From contig JAGCCV010000089.1 of assembly GCA_017651505.1 (NCBI GenBank), positions 1 through 33,871 on the forward strand: a stretch of 33,871 nt of DNA, read 5' to 3'. The translations under genes were made by a program, and so were the position numbers. The DNA comes from Bacteroidaceae bacterium. Its GTDB lineage: Bacteria; Bacteroidota; Bacteroidia; Bacteroidales; Bacteroidaceae. This document shows positions 24,870-33,274 of this stretch, piece by piece. Below the pieces are notes generated by a model. The model saw nothing but the letters and a program-made list of their open reading frames with translations. It ran no database searches and was not told where the DNA came from. Numbering within the stretch: position 1 is the stretch's first letter; every line of letters starts with the position of its first letter.

Positions 24870-25691
24870 TTATTTCCTGATTTTGGTCTGATTGATGTTT
24901 GGTTCTTTGATGGCTGGTTTGCTGCCTCCAGCACGTTTCACCAAATCCTCAAATAGTTTTATCCATTGCTTGTCTCCTTGCTGAGCAAAATATTCAGGAT
25001 GCCACTGAACACCCAAGATGTTGTATTTAGGGAAACCCTCAATAGCTTCAATCACACCATCGGGAGCTGTAGCCACCACCTTGAAATCAGGTGCTACATC
25101 CTTCACCGCCTGATGATGAAATGAGTTGACTGCCAATTGTTCCTGTTGCATGATTTCGTACAAATGCGAGTTTTTATCAACGTTTACATGATGGATAGGT
25201 ATAGTGCCACTTGAACGTTGTCCGTGCTGAAGCACAGGGCGGTTAGGAAATTGTGAAGGAATGTCCTGATACAGAGTGCCTCCGAATGTGACATTTGTTA
25301 GCTGTTCTCCTCGGCAGATACTTAATACAGGCTTGTTTAGTTTCACCGCATTTTGTAACAACCACCTGTCGCTGAGGTCTCTTTCATAGTTAACGCCACC
25401 TAATGCGCCGGCTGACTCCTCGCCATAAAAGAAAGGATGAACATCCTCGCCACCGCTGAGGATAAGAGCGTCAACCTTGTTTATGACCTCAGCTGCCGCT
25501 ATTGAATCTTTTGCCAAAGGTATTAATACAGGTATGCCTCCGGCATTTACTACAGCGTCCACATAAGTGAATCGCACACTTGCAGAATTATCACTTGCAC
25601 TGTAACCAGTACTGATGCCAATCAATGGCTTCTGTGCCATTGCACCTATGCTAATTATAATCAGCACAATACTCCAAATAGTTCTTTTCAT
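24870..25691 (-). CDS. Secreted peptidase C26 / gamma-glutamyl hydrolase-like protein
   Basis: Class I glutamine-amidotransferase-like hydrolases of the C26 type cleave gamma-glutamyl bonds, for example in gamma-glutamyl-GABA or folyl-polyglutamate. The 273-residue protein has a signal peptide (MKRTIWSIVLIIISIGAMAQ), unlike cytosolic PuuD. KPLIGISTGYS opens the domain, LILSGGEDVHPFFYGEE marks the oxyanion region, Cys126 in SICRGEQLTNVTFGGTLYQD is the nucleophile, and the His-Glu pair is in GVQWHPEYF. The C-terminal tail after about 255 is basic and low in complexity. It is the first gene of a two-gene operon with the NPP enzyme and has a promoter box at 25794-25801. Substrate is unknown. Confidence 0.9.
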   Translation of the reverse strand: MKRTIWSIVLIIISIGAMAQKPLIGISTGYSASDNSASVRFTYVDAVVNAGGIPVLIPLAKDSIAAAEVINKVDALILSGGEDVHPFFYGEESAGALGGVNYERDLSDRWLLQNAVKLNKPVLSICRGEQLTNVTFGGTLYQDIPSQFPNRPVLQHGQRSSGTIPIHHVNVDKNSHLYEIMQQEQLAVNSFHHQAVKDVAPDFKVVATAPDGVIEAIEGFPKYNILGVQWHPEYFAQQGDKQWIKLFEDLVKRAGGSKPAIKEPNINQTKIRK

Positions 25692-25793
25692 TGTAGTTAG
25701 TATTAATTAAATTGCGCAAAACTGTTGGTTGGCAAAAACAAAAGTATTTGTTTGGTTTGTCAAGCGTAAGCAGCTTCACAATACTTTGTCCTG

Positions 25794-25801
25794 CAAATAT
25801 A
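25794..25801 (-). promoter_or_regulatory. -7 promoter box of the C26-NPP operon
   Basis: On the minus strand this reads TATATTTG, an exact TAnnTTTG match. Transcription would start about 25788, with a leader of nearly 100 nt before the ATG at 25691. The palindrome at 25813-25835 covers its expected -33 region. Confidence 0.5.
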
Positions 25802-25812
25802 GGAAATCCTTT

Positions 25813-25835
25813 CGTGTTATGTACAACGTAACACG
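25813..25835. promoter_or_regulatory. 23-bp operator-like palindrome
   Basis: CGTGTTA and TAACACG form perfect outer arms. The inner bases TGT and ACG continue the symmetry with one G-T mismatch around a 3-nt centre. It sits in the gap between the divergent C26 and lipoprotein genes, just upstream of the minus-strand -7 box. There is no T-run, so a regulator-binding site is more likely than a terminator. The regulator is unknown. Confidence 0.6.
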
Positions 25836-25917
25836 CTAAATCTGATTTTTTTCATGAAGAATACCCCTTAATGGTGAATAAATGTTAAATAAAAGAATAG
25901 CGTATATAAGAAATATG

Positions 25918-25925
25918 TAAATTTG
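25918..25925 (+). promoter_or_regulatory. -7 promoter box of the lipoprotein gene
   Basis: TAAATTTG is an exact TAnnTTTG match 49 bp before the ATG at 25975. No TTTG lies at the ideal distance upstream. Confidence 0.5.
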
Positions 25926-25974
25926 CATTGAAAAATATAATGAGAATAAATAAGACATTTTATCAAGAAAAGTC

Positions 25975-27204
25975 ATGAGAAGAATTTTTTATTTAGCCGT
26001 CTCAATTGTTTCAATGCTAATGTTCGCCGCTTGTTCAAGTGGTGACGAGTTATTAATCCGCACAGTGACTCCCTACAAAGGGAACACTCCACAAGTTACT
26101 ACAGCTGATTTACCTGCTACTGAGGTGTATGCTCAGGGAGCAGAGTTAGGCTACGGAGATGCTTCGACCAGAGCAACCTATTATGGTGGCAGGTGGCCAA
26201 AGGCTTATGAAGAAGAAGGCTGGGATGCTGCACGTTTTTCTGTGTTGATAGACCCGAATATAAAGGAAGGTTTTGAGAATAGCTCCAATTATTGGGGCGG
26301 TTTTGGTCCACATCCTAACTTAGGTGGTGTTTGGACAGGCTTTAATTTCTCTCACTATAATGACAGAAACTTCAACTATTATGACGTTGAGGTAGTGGCA
26401 ACAGGCGATCAGCAGACTGGTTTGTACAGATATGCCTACAATCCTACCGGTATTGAAGGTTTTCCTATCCTAAAAGAGATTCCTCCAGTTACTGACTACT
26501 TGGAGAGTTATCTGAAGAGCGAGACTAATGCAACTAAGAGGTTGACTTTGCAAGAATCCATCAATGGTTTGAAAGATGGTAGCCTGAAGGTAATTTGGTA
26601 CATTGCCAAGGAAGTTGCAACCATCCATGCATGGCATGTGAATGGTATGCTGACCAAGAGCACTACCAACAGCGTGCTGGATGTAACTGGCAAGGCCGCA
26701 AATCAGATTAAGAGCGATGTTACTAAGTATAAGTTCGAAGTAACTAAGAAGCCAGTTGATTTAGCTGATGCAGTAGAGGTTGACATCCACTTGCAAGAGC
26801 ACAAGGATTGGAACGAAATCAAGACTTCTACCCATATCAGATCTCATTCAGGTGCTGTAATTATCAACTTGCCTTTGACTGAAAGCAATATCGTTGAGCA
26901 GGATGATTTCAATATCCGTGTGTATGACTATTACTATAAGGAATACGAGAATGTAAAGACCAAGATTACTCACGATAATAAGGGAATCACTATTGAGATT
27001 TCGGGTGTTGAGGATGATATGATTGATGAGCTTAAAGCTAACTTTGGCGATGGTTTGACCGTTGAGGTTAACAGCTATTGCAAACAGATTGAAGGCGTTT
27101 GGGAAGAACTGAAGAAATCCTCTGTAGTGACTGAGAAAGCTTGTGATGTTATGGGTCAGATTACTACTGCCTTTTCAGATGATAAAGTAATTATCGGAAA
27201 CTAA
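25975..27204 (+). CDS. Lipoprotein of unknown function
   Basis: I do not recognise the family. The 409-residue protein begins with a lipoprotein signal (MRRIFYLAVSIVSMLMFAAC), with Cys20 in the lipobox FAAC followed by SSGDE, so it is probably anchored in the outer membrane. Residues about 50-170 are rich in aromatic residues, Gly and Asn (YYGGRWPKAYEEEGW, SSNYWGGFGPHPNLGGVWTGFNFSHYNDRNFNYYDV). That composition suggests a beta-rich, possibly carbohydrate-binding fold. The C-terminal half is lysine- and acid-rich, with alternating beta-like segments ending DDKVIIGN. It has its own promoter box and terminator. It is divergent from the secreted-hydrolase operon. A surface role is inference only. 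Confidence 0.8.
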   Translation: MRRIFYLAVSIVSMLMFAACSSGDELLIRTVTPYKGNTPQVTTADLPATEVYAQGAELGYGDASTRATYYGGRWPKAYEEEGWDAARFSVLIDPNIKEGFENSSNYWGGFGPHPNLGGVWTGFNFSHYNDRNFNYYDVEVVATGDQQTGLYRYAYNPTGIEGFPILKEIPPVTDYLESYLKSETNATKRLTLQESINGLKDGSLKVIWYIAKEVATIHAWHVNGMLTKSTTNSVLDVTGKAANQIKSDVTKYKFEVTKKPVDLADAVEVDIHLQEHKDWNEIKTSTHIRSHSGAVIINLPLTESNIVEQDDFNIRVYDYYYKEYENVKTKITHDNKGITIEISGVEDDMIDELKANFGDGLTVEVNSYCKQIEGVWEELKKSSVVTEKACDVMGQITTAFSDDKVIIGN

Positions 27205-27229
27205 GTTCTTTTTCATTATACATAGTAAT

Positions 27230-27268
27230 AAGGTGGTGACCATTAATTTGGTTGTCACCTTTTTTTTA
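27230..27268 (+). terminator. Intrinsic terminator of the lipoprotein gene
   Basis: AAGGTGGTGACC pairs with GGTTGTCACCTT (three G-U pairs) around an 8-nt loop, followed by a run of about eight T. Confidence 0.87.
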
Positions 27269-27304
27269 TTGTTTCGTCCTATCATAAAAATGATGCTATA
27301 AATA

Positions 27305-27336
27305 TTTGTTAAGTTTTCTACTTATTTTTAACTTTG
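27305..27336 (+). promoter_or_regulatory. Promoter of the glucuronate operon (TTTG-N20-TAACTTTG)
   Basis: TTTG at 27305-27308 is followed after 20 nt by TAACTTTG at 27329-27336, a full consensus match 29 nt before the kdgK ATG. The genes behind it run on one strand to the end of the window with short gaps, so this may drive all six. Confidence 0.75.
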
Positions 27337-27365
27337 CGTAATTAACAGTAAAGTCTATAGTTTAT

Positions 27366-28391
27366 ATGGGAAAGAAAATAGTGACTATGGGTGAGATCAT
27401 GCTCAGGCTTTCTACACCGGGCAACACTCGTTTCGTTCAGTCGGATGCTTTTGATGTAGTATTTGGAGGTGGTGAGGCCAATGTGGCTGTTAGCTGTGCC
27501 AATTACGGACACGATGCCTACTTCGTGACCAAGCTACCCCTGCATGAGATAGGGCAGGCAGCTGTCAACTCCCTACGCAAGTTTGGTGTCAAGACCGACT
27601 ATATAGCCCGTGGTGGCGACCGTGTGGGCATCTATTACCTTGAAACTGGTGCTTCCATGCGCCCCAGTAAGGTGATTTATGATCGTGCTCATTCTGCTAT
27701 AGCAGAGGCCGACCCTACCGATTTTGATTTCGATTATATCATGCGTGGTGCTGATTGGTTCCATTGGTCAGGCATCACCCCTGCCATCAGCGACAAAGCT
27801 GCTCTGTTGGTGAAACTGGCTTGCGAGGCAGCTAAGCGCAACAACGTAACAGTTTCCTGTGACCTTAATTTCCGCAAGAAGTTATGGACAAAAGAGAAGG
27901 CACAGAGTGTGATGAAACCCCTGATGCAATATGTCGATGTATGCATCGGCAATGAAGAAGACGCCGAGCTTTGCCTGGGCTTCAAACCACAGGCTGATGT
28001 GACAGGCGGCAAGACCGATGCCGCTGGCTATAAGGGTATCTTCGAGGCTATGGCCAATGAGTTTGGCTTCCAATACGTTGCATCTACCTTGCGTGAGTCA
28101 TTCTCGGCTACACACAATGGCTGGAAGGCAATGATATATAATGGTAAGGATTTTTACGAGTCAAAACGCTATGACATAAACCCCATCATCGACCGTGTAG
28201 GAGGTGGTGACTCGTTCTCTGGTGGTTTGATTCATGGCTTGCTCACCAAGCCAACACCGGGTGAGGCACTTGAGTTTGCCGTAGCTGCTTCGGCGTTGAA
28301 GCACACCATTCCTGGTGATGTGAATATGGTAAGTATAGCTGAGGTGGAGGCTCTTGCGGGGGGCGATGCTTCTGGCAGAGTACAACGTTAG
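27366..28391 (+). CDS. kdgK: 2-dehydro-3-deoxygluconokinase (PfkB family)
   Basis: This kinase makes 2-keto-3-deoxy-6-phosphogluconate from KDG, the product of mannonate dehydratase. The 341-residue protein starts MGKKIVTMGEIMLRLSTPG, typical of KDG kinases. FGGGEANVAVSCANYG is PfkB signature 1. IDRVGGGDSFSGGLIHGLL is PfkB signature 2, with Asp282 as the catalytic base. CDLNFRKKLW near residues 165-174 is also characteristic. It opens a run that includes uxuA, an SDR-type mannonate oxidoreductase, KDPG aldolase and uxaC, so the assignment to KDG is supported by both motif and pathway. It has a strong promoter of its own. Confidence 0.93.
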   Translation: MGKKIVTMGEIMLRLSTPGNTRFVQSDAFDVVFGGGEANVAVSCANYGHDAYFVTKLPLHEIGQAAVNSLRKFGVKTDYIARGGDRVGIYYLETGASMRPSKVIYDRAHSAIAEADPTDFDFDYIMRGADWFHWSGITPAISDKAALLVKLACEAAKRNNVTVSCDLNFRKKLWTKEKAQSVMKPLMQYVDVCIGNEEDAELCLGFKPQADVTGGKTDAAGYKGIFEAMANEFGFQYVASTLRESFSATHNGWKAMIYNGKDFYESKRYDINPIIDRVGGGDSFSGGLIHGLLTKPTPGEALEFAVAASALKHTIPGDVNMVSIAEVEALAGGDASGRVQR

Positions 28392-28481
28392 TTGGATTTA
28401 TTATTAAAGTTTGTTGTTGTTCAAACACCTCCAACCCTAAGAGATAGAATACCTTGTTTAAGAACAAATAAATTAGATGAT

Positions 28482-30512
28482 ATGAAAAACATTAAAACTT
28501 TGTTGATGGCATTGACCTTGATTCTGGTCAGTGGTCAGTGGTCAGTGGTCAATGGTCGTGAAGTAACATCATTGAACCAAGAGTGGCAATTCAGAAAAGG
28601 AACGTTTGGCGTTTGGGGCGTTTATCCCAATATTTTTGTACCGAAGGGTGAGAAGGTGGTTAACCTGCCTCATACCTATAATGACGAGGACTTTATGAAC
28701 GATGGTGGCTACTATCGTGGTGAAGGCTCGTATATGAAAGAGATTGATGTGCCAGAGAGCTGGAAAGGCAAACGCATCTTCGTAAAGTTCGAGGGAGCCG
28801 GTTCTGTAGCCAATGTACAGGTAAACTGGGTGCAAGTGGGTGAGCATAAAGGAGCCTACAATGCCTTTACCTTTGAGCTGACCGACTATCTTACCTATGG
28901 TCAGAAGAATTACTTGTTGGTTACTTGCGACAATAGCCACCGTTTTGATGTGGCTACCCTAAGTGGTGACTTCAATGTTTATGGCGGTCTGTATCGCGAT
29001 GCATGGCTCATCATTACTGATGATGTGGCTATCTCTCCGCTCTATTTCGGTTCTGATGGCTTGCAGGTAACGCAGAAACTGCTAACGGCTGATCGTGGAG
29101 AAGTAAGTGCGGAGATCCGTCTTACCAGTAAGACCGGCTACCAGGATTGCGAAGTTGAGTTCCAATTGGTAGATGCAAATGGTCAAGTAGTGGTTAGCAA
29201 GACAAGCAACATCATCAACAACGATAAAGTGACCATCAATGCCGGTGTCAACAATCCTCATCTTTGGGATGGTATGGCCGACCCATATTTATATAAGGTA
29301 GTAGCCATCCTAAAGAAAGGAGGCAAGGAGATAGACCGTGTTGAAGACCAGTTTGGCTTCCGCAGTTTCTATGTGGATGAGAACAAGGGTTTCTTCCTGA
29401 ACGGCAAACACCTCAAATTGCGTGGTGTGTCTCGTCATCAGGACTGGGCAGGCATTGCTTCCGCTTTGACTAAGGAGAACCACATTGCCGACCTGAACAT
29501 CATTCAGGAGATGGGTGTCAATTCCCTTCGCTTGGCTCACTACCCACAGGCTCATTTCATGTTTGAGGAGGCCGACCGTCGTGGTTTCGTGGTGTGGGAA
29601 GAGATTCCGTTCATTACGGGCTATAATGCTTATAAGGAGTTTGAAGACAACCTGCGTTTGCAGCTCAAGGAAATGATAATCCAAAACTACAACCACCCAA
29701 GTATCATGTTCTGGGGCATCTTCAACGAGGTAGCTGGTGGGCACAATGCCATAGCTGCAGAACTGAGTGACATAGCTCATCAACTTGACCCTGTACGCCT
29801 CACTACATCAGCTACTTGCTTTGAAGGCGATTTCAATTTCATTACCGATGTGATGGGTTGGAACAAGTACTTTGGCTGGTACGATGGTAAGATAGGCGAT
29901 TTTGCCGCTTTCTTCGATAAGTGGCACCAGACCTATCCCAATGCCAAGATTTCCATCAGCGAATATGGGGCAGGAGCCAGCATCAACCAGCATGTGGGCA
30001 AGTTCGATGAAGACAATAAGGAATACAACAATCCTCGTGGCAAGCTCCATCCTGAAGAGAAGCAAACCGTTTCTCACATGAAGCATATCAAGATGATAAC
30101 AGAGCGTGACTATATCTGGGGCTCATACGTATGGAATATGTTCGACTTTGCTTCCTCCATGCGTACTGAGGGTGATACCAATAATTTGAACGACAAAGGT
30201 TTGGTAACACACAATCGTCAGACTCGCAAAGATGCTTTCTATCTTTACAAAGCCAACTGGAACAAGGCTGAACAGACCGTACATCTCTGCTCTAAGCGCT
30301 ATGTTGATAGAAAAGAAGATGTGACTGACATCATTGTGTTCACCACAGCTCCCAACGTGAAACTTTATATCAATGGCAAGCTGGTGGGCACCCAGAAGAC
30401 AGACGCATACGCTACTGTTGTTTGGGAAAATGTGAAACTTAACAAGGGCGTCAATCAGGTAGAGGTCCGTACGGCACATGGTAACGACTCGGCAGAGTGG
30501 AATGTTCAATAA
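28482..30512 (+). CDS. Secreted glycoside hydrolase family 2, candidate beta-glucuronidase
   Basis: GH2 enzymes are retaining beta-galactosidases, beta-glucuronidases or mannosidases. The start at 28482 gives 676 residues with a signal peptide (MKNIKTLLMALTLILV...). The N-terminal sugar-binding domain has LPHTYNDEDF and YRGEGSYMKEI, then an immunoglobulin-like domain, then the TIM barrel starting FFLNGKHLKLRGVSRHQDW. Catalytic residues are Glu416 (FWGIFNEV, acid/base) and Glu494 (ISISEYGAG, nucleophile). Asn570 and Lys572 (LNDKGLV) match the N-x-K carboxylate motif of beta-glucuronidases, and VWNMFDFASS resembles the same region. Neighbouring genes all break down glucuronate, which supports that choice. 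The motif is not exclusive, so beta-galactosidase remains possible. A 7-nt tandem repeat lies in the signal-peptide codons. Confidence 0.9.
   Translation: MKNIKTLLMALTLILVSGQWSVVNGREVTSLNQEWQFRKGTFGVWGVYPNIFVPKGEKVVNLPHTYNDEDFMNDGGYYRGEGSYMKEIDVPESWKGKRIFVKFEGAGSVANVQVNWVQVGEHKGAYNAFTFELTDYLTYGQKNYLLVTCDNSHRFDVATLSGDFNVYGGLYRDAWLIITDDVAISPLYFGSDGLQVTQKLLTADRGEVSAEIRLTSKTGYQDCEVEFQLVDANGQVVVSKTSNIINNDKVTINAGVNNPHLWDGMADPYLYKVVAILKKGGKEIDRVEDQFGFRSFYVDENKGFFLNGKHLKLRGVSRHQDWAGIASALTKENHIADLNIIQEMGVNSLRLAHYPQAHFMFEEADRRGFVVWEEIPFITGYNAYKEFEDNLRLQLKEMIIQNYNHPSIMFWGIFNEVAGGHNAIAAELSDIAHQLDPVRLTTSATCFEGDFNFITDVMGWNKYFGWYDGKIGDFAAFFDKWHQTYPNAKISISEYGAGASINQHVGKFDEDNKEYNNPRGKLHPEEKQTVSHMKHIKMITERDYIWGSYVWNMFDFASSMRTEGDTNNLNDKGLVTHNRQTRKDAFYLYKANWNKAEQTVHLCSKRYVDRKEDVTDIIVFTTAPNVKLYINGKLVGTQKTDAYATVVWENVKLNKGVNQVEVRTAHGNDSAEWNVQ
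28526..28560 (+). repeat. 7-nt tandem repeat in the GH2 signal-peptide codons
   Basis: GGTCAGT occurs three times in a row (28526-28546), followed by the variants GGTCAAT (28547-28553) and GGTCGTG (28554-28560). It encodes roughly residues 15-26 (LVSGQWSVVNGR). Because seven is not a multiple of three, gain or loss of one unit would shift the reading frame. Confidence 0.85.
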
Positions 30513-30537
30513 TTGACAATTGATAATTGACAATGAG
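30511..30537 (+). repeat. Short AT-rich repeat filling the GH2-SDR gap
   Basis: AATTGACAATTGAT (30511-30524) is followed by AATTGACAATGAG (30525-30537). The repeat includes part of the GH2 stop codon and the ATG of the next gene, so the whole spacer is made of it. Such filler is common between genes in Bacteroidales, from general knowledge. Confidence 0.7.
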
Positions 30538-31345
30538 TAATATTTTTGATATTAAAGATATAGTTGTTGTCATCTCTGGTGGCACAGGGACATTAGGCCA
30601 TGCCATCTCTTCTTACCTTGCGGAACAAGGGGCAAAGGTGGTGATTTTGGGACGTAAAGCTGAAGTGGGTAATGCCATTGTGCAGGGGATAAAGGAGAAA
30701 GGCGGAGAGGCGATGTACCTCACTACCGATGTGATGAATCGTGAACTACTGGAGCAGAATCTGGTGGATATCATGTCTGCTTACGGTAGGGTGGATGCTT
30801 TGTTGAATGCAGCTGGGGGTAACCTCTCTGGTGCAACTATTGCTCCCGATAAAACATTCTTCGACTTGAATCCTGATGATTTCCAGAAGGTGCTTAACCT
30901 GAACCTGATGGGTACTGTCCTGCCTACACAGGTGTTCCTGCAACAGATGGCGAAGCAAGACAAGGGAGCCATTGTTAACTTCTCGTCGATGTCGGCTTTT
31001 CGTCCTTTGACGCGTGTGGCAGGTTATGGTGTCGCAAAGGCTGGTGTCAGCAATTTCACGGCTTACATGGCTACTGAAGTCGCTAAGAAAATCAGTACTG
31101 GTATTCGTGTGAATGCCATTGCCCCAGGCTTCTTCCTGACCGAGCAGAACCACACCTTACTCACCAACCCTGATGGCAGTTGGACACAACGTGGATTGGA
31201 TATTATCCACCAGACACCCATGGGTCGCATGGGGAAGCCCGAAGAATTGTGTGGCACCATCCACTATCTCATCAGCGATGCCTCACAGTTTGTTACGGGT
31301 ACAGTTGCCATTGTTGATGGTGGTTTTAATGTTTTTACTATTTAA
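30533..31345 (+). CDS. uxuB: SDR-type D-mannonate oxidoreductase (fructuronate reductase)
   Basis: This enzyme should reduce D-fructuronate to D-mannonate, between UxaC and UxuA in glucuronate breakdown. It is not the long-chain UxuB of E. coli but a short-chain dehydrogenase, as in the Bacillus YjmF type. The start ATG at 30533 gives 270 residues (MSNIFDIKDIVVVISGG). The cofactor motif GGTGTLG is at residues 17-23, NAAGG near 93, the catalytic Ser in VNFSSMSAFRP, and Tyr-Lys in GYGVAKAGV. The segment PGFFLTEQNHTLLTNPDGSWTQRG is typical of this subfamily. Position between a GH2 enzyme and uxuA fixes the role with good confidence. Confidence 0.88.
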   Translation: MSNIFDIKDIVVVISGGTGTLGHAISSYLAEQGAKVVILGRKAEVGNAIVQGIKEKGGEAMYLTTDVMNRELLEQNLVDIMSAYGRVDALLNAAGGNLSGATIAPDKTFFDLNPDDFQKVLNLNLMGTVLPTQVFLQQMAKQDKGAIVNFSSMSAFRPLTRVAGYGVAKAGVSNFTAYMATEVAKKISTGIRVNAIAPGFFLTEQNHTLLTNPDGSWTQRGLDIIHQTPMGRMGKPEELCGTIHYLISDASQFVTGTVAIVDGGFNVFTI

Positions 31346-31408
31346 ATAACCAATATCCCTGATCTTGTACTTTTTGAGAGGGAGAGGAAAACTGATAAAG
31401 AAAGTAAT

Positions 31409-32584
31409 ATGATACTTTGTGAACAAACATTCCGTTGGTATGGACCCAACGATCCCGTGAGCTTGCTGGACATCAAGCAAGCTGGTGCCACAGGCATCGT
31501 TACCGCCTTGCATCACATCCCCAATGGTGAGGTTTGGACGGTAGAGGAAATCATGAAGCGCAAGCTGATGATTGAAGAGGCGGGCTTGAAGTGGTCGGTG
31601 GTGGAGAGTGTGCCCGTACACGAGCATATCAAGACGCAAACGGGCGATTATCTGCGTTACATCGAGAATTACAAGAAGAGCCTGCATAATCTTGGCTGGT
31701 GTGGTATTAAAGTGGTGACCTACAACTTTATGCCTGTGCTCGACTGGACACGCACCGACTTGGCCTACGAGATGCCTGATGGTAGTCGTGCCCTGCGTTT
31801 TGAGCGTGCCGCTTTCATCGCCTTTGATTTGTTCTTGCTGAAACGTCCAGGTGCCGAAGCTGAATATACGGAAGAAGAAATAGCTAAGGCAAAGGCTCGT
31901 TTCGAGCAGATGAGCGATGAAGATAAGCATCGTTTGGTGCGCAATATGATTGCCGGCTTGCCAGGCTCAGAAGAGAGCTTTACACTGGAGCAGTTCCAGC
32001 AAGAGTTAGACAGGTACAAAGACATCACGCCTGAGCGTCTCCGAGCCAACCTCATCTATTTCTTGCAAGAGGTAACACCTGCTGCCGAAGAAGCAGGAGT
32101 AAAGTTGGTGATTCATCCCGATGATCCTCCTTGCTCTATTTTGGGGTTGCCCCGCATCATGAGTAATGCTGCCGATTTCCAGTCGCTCGTTGATGCCGTG
32201 CCATCACCGGCAAACGGTCTTTGTCTGTGTTGTGGCTCGCTGGGCGTGAGCGCCGAAAATGACCTTCCTGCCATGATGCGTCGCTTTGCCGATCGCATCC
32301 ACTTTGTTCACTTGCGTAGCACCCAACGTGATGCCGAAGGCAATTTCTATGAAGCCAACCATCTGGAGGGTGATGTGCCTATGGTGGAGGTGATGAAGGC
32401 ATTCTTGGAGATTCAGCAGAAGCGAGGTGAGAGCATTGCCATGCGTCCAGACCATGGTCATCAGATGGCAGACGATTTGCGCAAGCATACCAATCCTGGC
32501 TATTCGCTCATTGGTCGTCTGCGTGGCTTGGCAGAGCTTCGTGGTCTTGAACTGGGTATTGCCCAAGGAATGAAAGAAGTATAA
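31409..32584 (+). CDS. uxuA: Mannonate dehydratase
   Basis: This metal-dependent enzyme dehydrates D-mannonate to 2-keto-3-deoxygluconate. The 391-residue protein has the UxuA opening [22 protein letters not shown] and [13 protein letters not shown]. Further landmarks are [58 protein letters not shown] (metal His region), [20 protein letters not shown] and [12 protein letters not shown] near residues 340-355. The start at ATG 31409 is the first in the frame; the gap of 63 bp to the SDR gene is short. KdgK, the aldolase and UxaC are in the same run, so the pathway step is well supported. Confidence 0.96.
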   Translation: MILCEQTFRWYGPNDPVSLLDIKQAGATGIVTALHHIPNGEVWTVEEIMKRKLMIEEAGLKWSVVESVPVHEHIKTQTGDYLRYIENYKKSLHNLGWCGIKVVTYNFMPVLDWTRTDLAYEMPDGSRALRFERAAFIAFDLFLLKRPGAEAEYTEEEIAKAKARFEQMSDEDKHRLVRNMIAGLPGSEESFTLEQFQQELDRYKDITPERLRANLIYFLQEVTPAAEEAGVKLVIHPDDPPCSILGLPRIMSNAADFQSLVDAVPSPANGLCLCCGSLGVSAENDLPAMMRRFADRIHFVHLRSTQRDAEGNFYEANHLEGDVPMVEVMKAFLEIQQKRGESIAMRPDHGHQMADDLRKHTNPGYSLIGRLRGLAELRGLELGIAQGMKEV

Positions 32585-32597
32585 TTCTCAATTGTAT

Positions 32598-33257
32598 ATG
32601 AGTAAGTTTGATAAATTAGCAGTAATGCAAAAGATAGGCGCCACCAAGATGGTGCCAGTGTTCTACCATAAAGATGTAGAAATTGCAAAGCAGGTGGTCA
32701 AAGCCTGCTACGAAGGAGGTGTACGTGCCTTCGAGTTTACCAATCGTGGCGACTTTGCCCATGAGGTGTTTGCTGAAGTAAGAAAATTCGCTTGGGCAGA
32801 GTGTCCCGAGTTGGCGTTGGGTGTAGGCTCTGTGGTCGATGCCCCTACAGCTTCCTTGTTCATTCAGATGGGAGCCGATTTTGTGGTTGGCCCATTGTTC
32901 AACCCTGATGTGGCTAAGGTGTGCAACCGTCGTGGTGTGCCTTATACCCCGGGTTGTGGCAGTGTCAGTGAGGTAGGCTTTGCTCAGGAGGCAGGTTGCG
33001 ACCTCATCAAGGTTTTCCCTGGCGACGTACTGGGACCTAAGTTTGTTAAAGGTCTCTTGGCACCTATGCCTTGGAGCAAACTCATGGTGACGGGTGGGGT
33101 AGAGCCAACCGAAGAAAACCTCTCTGCATGGTTCAAGGCTGGGGTCTTCTGTGTGGGCATGGGCTCCAAGCTCTTTCCCAAAGATGTAATCGCCAACAAT
33201 GATTGGCACTATATCACCGAGAAGTGCCAGCAAGTCTTCCAATTCTTAACAAAGTAA
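32598..33257 (+). CDS. eda: 2-dehydro-3-deoxyphosphogluconate aldolase / 4-hydroxy-2-oxoglutarate aldolase
   Basis: This class I aldolase splits KDPG into pyruvate and glyceraldehyde 3-phosphate, the last step of the route. The ATG at 32598 ([22 protein letters not shown]) gives 219 residues, normal for Eda. Glu46 ([10 protein letters not shown]) and the Schiff-base Lys138 ([10 protein letters not shown]) are in place, as are [25 protein letters not shown] and [15 protein letters not shown]. It lies 13 nt after uxuA and 17 nt before uxaC. The frame can be extended upstream by a TTG, but the ATG is better placed. Identity is secure. Confidence 0.94.
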   Translation: MSKFDKLAVMQKIGATKMVPVFYHKDVEIAKQVVKACYEGGVRAFEFTNRGDFAHEVFAEVRKFAWAECPELALGVGSVVDAPTASLFIQMGADFVVGPLFNPDVAKVCNRRGVPYTPGCGSVSEVGFAQEAGCDLIKVFPGDVLGPKFVKGLLAPMPWSKLMVTGGVEPTEENLSAWFKAGVFCVGMGSKLFPKDVIANNDWHYITEKCQQVFQFLTK

Positions 33258-33274
33258 TAGCCAACAGCCAAAAC

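Noticed and set aside
28392..28481. Upstream extension of the GH2 gene
   Set aside because: The added residues are not signal-peptide-like, while the ATG at 28482 begins a good signal peptide.
31283..31930. 215-residue open frame on the minus strand opposite uxuA
   Set aside because: It lies across the 5' part of a secure uxuA gene and has no recognisable motif or promoter; it is a shadow frame.
32616..33242. 208-residue open frame on the minus strand opposite the aldolase gene
   Set aside because: It mirrors almost the entire secure eda gene, and its sequence is rich in His, Gln and Thr, as reverse frames of coding DNA often are.
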